In this document: positions 25,801 to 37,800 of the stretch, piece after piece
Layout: every line of letters starts with the position of its first letter
Position numbering within the stretch: position 1 is the first letter of the stretch
From: Symsagittifera roscoffensis
Taxonomy: Eukaryota; Xenacoelomorpha; Acoela; Convolutidae
Direction of reading: 5' to 3'
DNA: 64,000 nt
Assembly (NCBI RefSeq): GCF_963678635.1
Contig: NC_087068.1
Location: forward strand, 992,001 to 1,056,000
Notes under the pieces: generated by a model
Database searches by the model: none
What the model was told of the DNA's origin: nothing
What the model saw: the letters and a program-made list of their open reading frames with translations, nothing else
Translations under genes and position numbers: made by a program

Positions 25801-28800
25801 TATTGCTATCAATCGATGCTATCAATATTGCTATCAACCGATGCTATCAATATTGCTACCAATAGATGCTATCAATATTGCTATAAATCGATGCTATCAA
25901 TAGTGCTATCAATCGATGCTATCAAAATTGCTATCAACCGATGCTATCAATATTGCTATCAATCGATGCTATCAATATTGCTATCAACCGATGCTATCAA
26001 TATTGCTACCAATAGATGCTATCAATATTGCTATAAATCGATGCTATCAATAGTGCTATCAATCGATGCTATCAAAATTGCTACCAATCGATGCTATCAA
26101 TATTGCTATAAATCGATGCTATCAATATTACTATAAACCAATGCTATCAATATTGCTATCAATCGATGCTATGAAAATTGCTATCAATCGATGCTATCAA
26201 TCTTGCTATCAATCGATGCTATCAATCTTGCTATCAACCGATGCTATCAATATTGCTATCAATCGATGCTATCAATATTGCTATCAATCGATGCTATCAA
26301 TATTGCTACCAATAGATGCTATCAATATTGCTATAAATCGATGCTATCAATATTACTATAAACCAATGCTATCAATATTGCTATCAATCGATGCTATGAA
26401 AATTGCTATCAATCGATGCTATCAATCTTGCTATCAACCGATGCTATCAATATTGCTATCAATCGATGCTATCAATATTGCTATCAACCGATGCTATCAA
26501 TATTGCTACCAATAGATGCTATCAATATTGCTATAAATCGATGCTATCAATAGTGCTATCAATCGATGCTATCAAAATTGCTACCAATCGATGCTATCAA
26601 TATTGCTATAAATCGATGCTATCAATATTACTATAAACCGATGCTATCAATATTGCTATCAAAAGATGCTATCAATAATGCTATCAATCGATGCTATCAA
26701 TCTTGCTATCAACCGATGCTATCAATATTGCTATCAATCGATGCTATCAATATTGCTATCAATCGATGCTATCAATATTGCTACCAATAGATGCTATCAA
26801 TATTGCTATAAATCGATGCTATCAATATTACTATAAACCAATGCTATCAATATTGCTATCAATCGATGCTATCAAAATTGCTACCAATAGATGCTATCAA
26901 AATTGCTATAAATTGATGCTATCACTATTGCTATCAATCGATGCTATCAATATTGATATCAATCGATGCTATCAAAATTGCTACCAATCGATGCTATCAA
27001 TATTGCTATAAATCGATGCTTTCATTATTGCTATCAACCGATGCCATCAATATTGCTATCAAAAGATGCTATAAATCTTGCTATCAATCGATGCTATCAA
27101 TATTGCTATCAATCGATGCTATCAATATTGCTATCAATCGATGCTATCAATATTGCTACCAATAGATGCTATCAATATTGCTATAAATCGTTGCTATCAA
27201 TATTGCAATCAATCGATGCTATCAATATTGATATCAATCGATGCTATCAAAATTTCTCCCAATCGATGCTATCAATATTGCTATAAATCGATGCTATCAA
27301 TTTTGCTATCAACCGATGCTCTTAATAATGCTTTAGATTTGGCTTCAATGCGTTCTGTTCTTGGATCATTCTGCAGAGTGCTCCGTCTCCAAACAGAAGC
27401 ACTTAACATTTTTGTCGATGAACAATATTTTCTGAATTTTAAGCTCGTTTGGCTTACACTTATAAAAGGATTTAGGATTCTTTACAAAGGTCGCAGAAGT
27501 CTTCAATTACTAAATTTGATGACGTTCAACTAATCAACAATTGAGTGTCTGTGATATCAATCTTTAATTTTTGATGGTATCGATTGGTAGCAATTTTGAT
27601 AGCATCGATTGATATCAATATTGATAGCATCGATTGATAGCAATAGTGATAGCATCGATTTATAGCAATTTTGATAGCATCTATTGGTAGCAATATTGAT
27701 AGCATCGATTGATAGCAATTTTGATAGCATCAATTGATAGCAAAATTGATAGCATCGATTTATAGCAATATTGATAGCATGGATTGGTAGCAATTTTGAT
27801 AGCATCGATTGATATAGTTGATATCAATCGATGCTATCAAAATTGCTACCAATCGATGCTATCAATATTGCTATTAATCGATGCTATCAATATTACTATA
27901 AACCAATGCTATCAATATTGCTATCAAAAGATGCTATCAATAATGCTATCAATCGATGCTATCAATCTTGCTATCAATCGATGTTATCAATATTGCTATC
28001 AATCGATGCTATCAATTTTGCTATCAATCGATGCTATCAAAATGGCTATAAATCGATGCTATCACTATTGCTATCAATCGATGCTATCAATATTGATATC
28101 AATCGATGCTAGCAAAATTGCTACCAATTGATGCTATCAATATTGCTATAAATCGATGCTATCAATATTGCTATCAACCGATGCTATCAATATTGCTATC
28201 AAAAGATGCTAGCAAAATTGCTACCAATTGATGCTATCAATATTGCTATAAATCGATGCTATCAATATTGCTATCAACCGATGCTATCAATATTGCTATC
28301 AAAAGATGCTATCAATCTTGCTATCAATCGATGCTATCAATATTGCTATCAATCGATGCTATCAATATTGCTATCAATAGATGCTATCAATATTGCTATA
28401 AATCGATGCTATCAATATTGCTATCAATCGATGCTATCAATATTGATATCAATCGATGCTATCAAAATTGCTATAAATCGATGCTATCAATATTGCTATC
28501 AATCGATGCTATCAATATTGATATCAATCGATGCTATCAAAATTGCTACCAATCGATGCTTGTTGGAGGGACCGAATGCTTGAAATTTATTTTGGCCTAA
28601 TTTCAGCCAATCAGAATTGAGTATTCATAAATCTCAGGGAAATCGCATAAATCTCAAAGAAAGCAAATAAAACCGGGCCATTACTGTTAATATTGACCGA
28701 ATTTATAATAAACAGATGAACGAAATTAATGCCGGATCGAAGGCGGATTGGAGCAATTTAATATTTCTAGGATACCGATTAACAAAAAATGGAAAAACAA

Positions 28801-31800
28801 AAAAACTAAATTTATCATACCTGCACGTATTATATCTGCATCTAGTATATTTTTTATATTATCATTTTTTGTTAATATTGACTGCGATTTCGTGGTTGAA
28901 ATTTGAGCCTGTAGGAACGGTTCACGATTTTTATTGGTTGAAATTTGTCCAGCATTCGGTCCCTACAGCATGAGAACCCTCCCATTCTCAGCGCATTAAA
29001 ATTTGAAATTAAATGCTCCAGTTTACGGTTGAAGAAAACGGTCCTGCCTATTTCTTCCTGCCAGAAATAAATTTGTTAGGAATTGATTTGCTAGTGCAAC
29101 CATAGCCATTTTATTGTTAAAAATTGGTCAAAATGACGCCATTTTTTTCCTATTTCGATTCGCGCGGATAGAAATAAAATCTACAGACGTGGGACTTTTC
29201 AAAATGATAGCATTGTAAAATCTCTGTGCGAAAACTCATGTGGCCCAAAAAAAGCCTCCGAAACAATTTTTTTTTCTTATATCGTGTTGACCTCCATAAA
29301 CCGAAAATGTTTATCTTACAATTCCATACACTGAAAATGCTTATCATACAATTCCATACATCAAATTCATGGAAAAACGCAAATCATACAACTCTAAAAC
29401 AATTTCGAAAAATCATAGGAAAAATATTTGAACTACTTTCTGCGGCTATTTGCACCAAATAAAACAGTCTGGTGATAAAAAAAAACTATTTGTATTTTTC
29501 TTTGGAAAAAAGTGGTTATCATACAATTTCCAAATATGAAAGTTGTATGACTAGCATTTTTTTGATGGCGACAACAAAATGTTGAAATTGCCTAATTTTC
29601 TTTAATCGCAAATCGAATTTTGTAGCAAAAAAAACAGGAAGTTTTATTCTTTTTGTCTGCATAACGTAGTCCTAGATACACAAAAAAAATTTTCGAAACA
29701 GGCTAAAAACTACTATTTCTTTGGTTGGCTTGTTTATATATGCTTTGATCAATGTCTGATAAATTGAAAATTCTAATTTTAAAAATAATTATCTTTGAAA
29801 ATTTTTGCCGTAATTTAAAAGTTTGATGCTTTCAGTGTATGATTTGTGAAGAGAACTCTTACACAATTCACTTCGTTACCAATTCATTGTTAGTCCCAGA
29901 CGATCAACCCTTTGGTGACTCTAGTTTTGAGTACACCATGGTTTTAGACACTTGTATTTGGTCAAGAGCACATCCCAAAAATTGTGAGTTAAAAAATCTT
30001 AAAAAATTTAAATTTTTGGTTTATAAAAAAAAATGCTTGTCCTACCATTTCCATATGTGAAAAAATGCTTATCCTAGAGTTTTCTTACATTTTCTGCATC
30101 AGTCGAATTGTTTGAAATTGTATGATAAGCATTTTTGGTCAGCCCGGGTAGCAAAATAGATTCCATACGGTCCTTAAAGTTTGAAAAAAGTAGTTTTGAG
30201 TATTTAATGTTTAGCAAGAGTACGATTTGAACCACTTGACTTTTTATCCCATCGTTTCATTCAATTTTTTCGCGAAAATTAGGTTTAGGTGAAAAAGGAG
30301 TGACCCATTAGGTGAAGTGATCCACTAGATGACTTTCCTTTCTATTATGCTTTACTTTTTTTTTAATTCAGAGGGACATTAAGAAGAAGTATTGATAAAA
30401 AAGTGGGTATTTTCTTCTTCAGATCGGATCACTTTTGTTTCCGAAAGCCGATTTTTGCTAAAGATTATTGAACGATATTGAAAAAGTTACTGGGAGTCGT
30501 CGAAGACCATCATCATTATGAGCTCTCAACGGAATCTCAGTTACAATATTCCAGTGAGGCACACCTCTTTTGTATTTGTTCAATTTGCTGAAGCTTTTAA
30601 AATGTTTTTGTTTTTTTCTGTTTTATGATTACAAGATTTAATAAAGCAAAAGTAGATTTTTACAATCGTTAATCTTAAAATGAAAGATCCAAAGATATTT
30701 TTTGCTATATTTCCACTATTTTACAGATTTTATCAAACAGATCTTAAAAACATTCCGACGGTGCCGAGAAGCGCAAAAATTCAGTCAAAAATTTTCTAAG
30801 GGTGTGCAAAATCTGGTTTTTTATTAATTCCGATATGATGGGGGAAGACCGGTGGTATGCTACCGGTACTAGTACTTTTGGTAGTAGTACACGTACTAGT
30901 ACGGTAAGGTACCCAAGTTCGGAGGTACTAGTACCTTGCTAACACGGAGGTTAGTTTTGATCTAGTTTTCGCTCAGTTTTTGCCAAGCTATTGAAGTATT
31001 CGTTGATTAGGTAAGAAATTGAAAACAATTTTACCTAGTCTTTTTTCTGATGTTGTAAATATTTAAAAGTATCATAATATTATGCTGTTTTTGAGTTATT
31101 TTGCACAGGACATTCGCATAAACGGGATAGAGCAGCACATGGCAAAACGTTGTAACAAAATTGCCTAGGTATGTTTTGTCTTTCAAAATTTTGTGTATTT
31201 ATGAGATTTGGGTGGGTATAAAGATAGCAAGCATTTTGAAATCAAGTTTTTGATTTCTTTGGCCGATTATTTATAATGAAATTTTTAAAGAAACAATAAT
31301 TAAATTAATTAATTGAAATTTTCATTCGCTTTTATTGTAACCGATTGTTATAATTGATTTTTTCAAGGATCTGCCGTTCGATGAAAAACAAGTGAAACAA
31401 AATCTTGCGCTAAGGAAAAGAGAAAAAAAAACTAACGATTCCTGACGGTGATTATTGAAGGCCCTGATTACACATGCCTCAAAAGTTTCAAGGAGGTAAA
31501 AAAAATCTAATCGTAAAAGGACAAAAAGCGCAGTATTTCCCACATTTTTTTTTAAAATTTAGCAAGATCATGTGTGGTGGATAAATTCAAGTGAAAACAT
31601 GATGCCTGGATACTTCAAGATTTTGGGCAAAATAACTCAGAGCTTCTCCTGAAAGACTCCAAAATCCAAACAGAAGATAATGTTACTCAAGAGAAGATGT
31701 CGTAAGAAAAAAAGGAAATATGTACCCCTGCCACGAACCAGTTCGCGGGCTCGATTAAAAAACTTCCAGCATCCAGAAGTTTTGTACATACTTTTGTACT

Positions 31801-34800
31801 ATATTTAATATGGTTTTCACCTGGCTATCTTCGTGGCTACTTCTATGTTGTGATATGTTTGCGACGTTCCTTGACATTCAACTGAAATTTACTCGAAAGT
31901 TTTTATGGCTAATCAGGATTTTTCAGGAATGAGTTATCCCTAATCCATAGGTTTACAGGGTTTTTGCATTGAAAACCTATTCATGAATGATTTATGTCTG
32001 ATTCAGACTTGAACATTTAGCGCTAATTCAGCCATGGTTTAGCCCTGATCATTGATAAAATGACCCTGATCATAGACTGAATCATTAGATGGTAATCGCT
32101 GCGATATCTCTGTAGTATTATGTAGAGATAAAGTTTCCTGACAACTCACCACTGATATTCGTCACGATACGGGTATCAATTATCAATTTTATGCTCAAGC
32201 CCTAGGTATAAAATTTGCTTCTTTGGAACGTCGGAGCAACACGAAAGAAACTACATGGGCTGAAATCAATCGTGATTCAGTAAAGCCCTTTTTAACATTC
32301 TATATGGACCAATAACTTAGGTTAACTTTCTTTGTTGAATATTAGTGAATATGGCTTATGTTTAAAGATTACAGGATGAAGGGTGAAGGATGGCTGGAGT
32401 TTAGGAGTAGAACTTGTTCTCACCGGCCTTGTCGTTCTGCCCAATGCAGTGGAGTATGTCGTTCTCCTCACTCTGGGAGATGTTGAAGTAGGAGGAGAAG
32501 GAGCTCCTGTAGAGCGAGTAGTAGTCATAAGTGTAGGGCTCATACTCGGAGAAGTAGGCAGAGTAGTAGTCGTCTGAAATGACATCCACGAAGAGTTCAA
32601 CGAGTAAGGGGAAAGTCAGAGGGTTTAGTCTTATTTTTGGGCAAAATATGTTGCTAGCTGAAAATAGTTTACTTGAAATTAGTTTATAAACATATTCGGT
32701 TTTAACACCTGATGAGCTCTGCGCTTCTCCGGTGAAAAGATGGTTGCACGCTATCGGCTCGAAGTCCAGGGTGTGGGAGAATCGGCTAATTTCGCTGTCG
32801 GGCTGGTAGCATTTCATGAATGTGTTTATCAGACCAGGGGTCAGTGACATGCTCTGGGTCCCTATAATGAAATGGTCATATTTTGGTTTACCCGCACCGG
32901 AGTTCCATGGATAATAATCGATTATTATGAATTTTCGTGGTCTGTCTCAATAAATTTCGATAATAATCGATTATAACCGATTAAAAATGGATTACAATAA
33001 AACTATTTTTCTAATCAATAAAATCCGAAAATAATCGATTATAATCGATTAAAATCGATTATTTTTGAAAGAAATTGAAACTTGTTTTCGAGGCAAAATA
33101 ATCCATTATAATCAATAACCCCCTCATCTTAGTTTACTGGGGGAGGGGGTTTGGGCAAATGCGGACTGATGGGGGGCAAAGTGGGGGGAGGGGTAATTAG
33201 AGTAGGTTTAGATTGCGAGTAGGCCGTGAGTAACGCAGAAATGTTGCAAGTTTTAGAAATGATTTTGCAAAAAATGTATAGATTATAATCCGTTATTATT
33301 AAGTATAATGGATTTTCATTACGAGGCCAAACTGTGCATTCTGTGCATTGTAAGGGGATTCCGCAACAGGCCAAAATTAGATTTGTTGCGGAATCCGCAA
33401 CTTTGCTAATTTTTTTTATCTTCTTCGCTGTTTTGGATTCCACAAACAAATACCTAAAACACTGTACCCTCAAAATCGCTCCGAAAATAGGCGACTTTGC
33501 GGAATCCGCAAGCGTAGTTGCGGAATCCAGAACAGTTTGTGGAGTTCACCAACAAATTCTAAGACATATGTATAGTTAAATTGAGCTATTGCGGTTTCCG
33601 CAACTGTAAGCGGAATCCGCAACGGATAATGGAATCCGCAAATTATCAGTGGAATCCGCATTTTGTTTGCGGATTCCGTATACATATATGTGTAAGTGTA
33701 GTATAGCGTTTAAAATTGTATCTTTTAATTACTGGCCGACCGAAAAAATCAACCTCAATTATTACATTGATCAACTACCAGTTGAAACGTTTGGTCTCAG
33801 TTCCTTTTAACCAACCAAACTTCGATTTCAAATCCTGTCAACTTCTATCTCAACTTCGATCCCAAATACTGACCTACCGATCCCAAGTACTGATCTACTT
33901 TGATCTGAACTTCGATTTCAAATACTGATGCAATCCCAAATACTGACCTAAATTGGCGATATGCTTGTTTCCATACAATCTCAACCAAATGACTACAAAT
34001 ATTGAATCAATTCGGCGTTATGCTTTCAAAATCAATATGTGAGGTTGACTCAAGACCAAATATTGACCTAAATTGGCGATACGATGAGTGTTGTATTTCC
34101 ATACACTCTCAACCCAATGACTCCAAAAATTGAACTTATTCGGTGTTGTGTTTCCAAAATACTAAAAGCTGACATCCATCAATTTAGCTAACAAATGTTT
34201 CAAGATTTGTTCGTGGATTCGACTGACAATGGATAAGTCCTTGCCTTTAAATTCCGCATTGCTACGGATAAGAATTCCAGCTCTAGCTTTCAATTGTTCA
34301 TATGCGAGTTCAGTAATAGACAAAATTCTGAATCCACTTAAAGTTTGCGGAATCCGCTGACATTTGCGGATTCCGCTTACAAATTTGGCGGGTTCTACTT
34401 ACATTTGCGGATTCCACCTACATTCCGTGGAAATCATTTTCAGTTGCGGAATCCAGAACAACTAGCTATACTCGCTTGTTGCGGAATCCGCGGCACAACA
34501 AATGTTGCGACAAAATTTACATTACAGGTATTTGCACGCGGAATCCACTGACATTTTGGAACATGTTTAAAGGTTTGTCTATGGATTCTAAGAACATACA
34601 GACGCAAAATTGTGCGTCTATCCAGTGCACAGTTTGGCCTCGTAATGTTAAGTGGATTATAATCCATTATAGTGGATTTTAAATGGATTTTAATCCATTA
34701 TAAAGGATTTTATTGGATTGTGTTTTTAGAAAAATAATCGATTATAATGACATATAATCGATTACGTGGTCTAAATTTGCCACAATAATGGATTATAATG

Positions 34801-37800
34801 ACAAAATTTTAGACTACATTTTTCCATTAAATTTCGATTATTAGTCATGGAACTCCGGTGCGGGTAGGTAATGTACTTTCCATAGCTTATTATCTTTTTA
34901 CTATTGATAGTCAGATTGAAATATCAGTTGACGCTGAAATTGACTTCCATAGTACAATGTTTTACAAATGTCAACTATAGCAGTTTTTATAACAATGTAT
35001 ATAAACGTTAAGGTATCAAATACGCAGGGTCACAATTGTACTGCCAGCTTTAGTACGTACCCTTCTCAAAAATATTTTGTTAGAAGTCTTCACATTACAA
35101 ATCTCGAGTATTTTTTGTGCTGTCTTTTCTTATACTCTACTTTAAAAAATAGACTGAATTAAAAGACATTAGATTGAAAAATCATAGTAATAGTGCAGAT
35201 ATGTATCATATTCATGTGATTAAAACTTTTATGGCGAATAAAGGCAGAGAAAGGTTATAATTGAAACAAAAATTCTTTCATTTCGATTCTGTTCTGCTCC
35301 AAGAAAATAACCGATGTTTCAGGGCACTCGCATCGAGCGCCCCTGGATATAATCAATTATATTGTCATTTTAAAGTCAGTATCCATAAAATTACAAAAAC
35401 AATCGATCATAATCCATTAAAATTAGTCCTAATATATATGTTTTCAAACAATATATTCCATTATAATCGATTATAATTGAATTATATTGATTGAAAATAT
35501 AATCGTGATTCGTGATATTTTTATACCAAAATAATCTATTATAATCGATTATAAAAGGTTTTTGAGAAGTTATTTTTAAATTTTGCAATTTTTTTAAGGT
35601 TATCTCATTTCCTGTTGCAGTTGCCACGTATTACGTTTTAGAAACATTTGCTTTTCAAATAAGATTTAATAAATTTAACTTTTCTCTATTTCTTCAATTT
35701 GACAGTTTAACTTTTTTTTACTATTGCCATAGTGAAGAAAAACGCCAGTAGCCCACAAGCCCCGCTCCCCACTACGCCTCCCCCTCACTTGAACGGGGGG
35801 AGATATTTAATGGTGAAGGTAGGGGATGAAAATGGTTGAACGGGGGAGGGGCGGTGACTCAATGTAAGCTCCATCACCTCTTTCAACAACCTCCTCCCCA
35901 GTTTACAACCCACACCCACTCTCACCAGTTACGAACACCTCCACCCTCCCACAGTGCAATCCCTCCTCAGTCCCCCGTCCCCCATCCTCATTTTACAAGT
36001 TTTCAAGTTTTCAAATGATTTCGCCAAAAAATGCCGAGATTATAATCCATTATAAACAATATGAATGATGTTTAAAGGGATCATAATCCATTGGAAGGTA
36101 TTTTTTTGAATAAAACGTGTTATTAAGGAATTATTCGATTATAATGCAATATAATCGATTGTATGGTCTAAATTTGCAATAATAATGGAACATTTAAACA
36201 ACATTTCTCCAACATAATCGATTATTATCCATAAAACTCCGGTGTGGGCACTCATTATTAGTCGACAGAAAACAGTAATCTTGCAAGATGGTGCAAAGTT
36301 TTCGCAAATGGTTTCTTGCAAGATTCTTGCAATGGATTCTTTTCCTGTGAGATTCTTCAGAAAATAACAATCCAATAATTTCTTTCATAAAATTATTTTA
36401 AAAAGCTTCATTGAGAACTTTTTCAAATTAGATTCAAATAACTTAGGTTGTGCTCACCCGCACCGAGCACTTATGCATCATAATTGTATCTTTATATCTA
36501 TTAGAAATGATTTGTAATCCTGATGTTTTGTATGTCAATATAATTCATTGAAATCATTAACAATCGATTATAATAGATTTTTGAGAAGTTCATGATGAAA
36601 TTTGCATTTTTGTTTGAATACTTATCCCAGTTTCTCATTACTGCAATTGCTACTTTTACCGTTTCATAACTTTTAACTTTTCACATTAGATTTTGTAAAT
36701 TTAATCTTTATTTTTCAATGGATGGCATATTAACAGTTAATTTTGTTTTCTATACCACAATCGCCATTCGCAAACCCGCACCCTCAAGTTCAAATAAAAT
36801 GGTGGCCGTAGGGTTAATTGTTGAATGGAGAGGTACTTATTGGTTGAATGTAGGAGGGGTTGTTTTGCACTTTTACGGGAAACAAAGATTGGAACATAAA
36901 CATCAACAAAAATCTTTCGTAACCATGCGTAACAGCCAGCATACCGAAAAAAAAACATAACTTCAAAAACGAAACAGGTAACTTGAAATGGTTATGTCCG
37001 CTGGACAATGAAGAACACTACATAGGACACTGAACAGTTTTTTTAAAGCTAACTACGCAACAAAGAACTCAATTAGTGAAGGATAAGCAGTTGTCAACTG
37101 ACGGTACTTCTGCAAGACGTTGTATCATAGACAACTGAGAAGGAAACACCATTCTACTTTACACAGGGACCAGGACAAAACTGTGCAACGGCATACTCAG
37201 AAATCCAACAATGTCAAATTGGAAAATCAGGTGAACGCAAAATCGGATTTGAAAAACCACCTACAGTTTATGTCCAAAATTTTATTCAAGAACAAAAAAC
37301 AGTTCCTTGCTATGCAACTTTTAACAATTGCAGTAGCTGATCTTATGTCCTGAAATGCACAACTGATACCTTACAGTGTAAGCCCAGTCGAACAATTGAT
37401 ATAGATACGTGGTTTTTTCAGTGAGGACACTAATTCATCAAATCTGGTTCAACTACACAGTGGACCTTTCAACTCTACTTCACGCTATGTTTACCCTACA
37501 ATCAGCCTACTCCGTGGAAACGCTCATATTCGATTTGATAGATGTCGCAAAACTGAACAACGTATGTTCCCGTTATGACACATTGCGTTTCCTAATCTAG
37601 TCGACACTTCGGTACACATTCCACTTGGCGTCGACGCTTTCTGGTATATCGCAGAGAGGAAAAATTTAAAGGGCTCTGCCGGCAGTCCGCATGGAGCGCA
37701 ACTTGCTGGGATGGACGATAACCTGCCCGTTCCATCAAAAGTCTGTAGATGAGCAGTGCAACTAACTTCTAACCAATTTCATTGACAAAAAGCAACACGA

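Noticed and set aside
25536-27533. Repeated 100-150-codon frames in the 25-bp array
   Set aside because: They follow from the 75-bp (3-unit) period. Translations are low-complexity ([14 protein letters not shown] type) with no domain.
25536-28560. CRISPR-like array of 25-bp direct repeats
   Set aside because: The units adjoin without spacers, vary freely and lie in a metazoan intron. It is a minisatellite.
32322-32600. Minus-strand 92-codon Thr/Ser/Pro-rich frame
   Set aside because: It is an alternative frame of DEG/ENaC exon 5, which has splice sites and phase in its favour.
33129-33473. 114-codon frame inside the TIR element as a transposase fragment
   Set aside because: It has no DDE/D or helix-turn-helix motif and a Pro-rich end from a G-rich tract.
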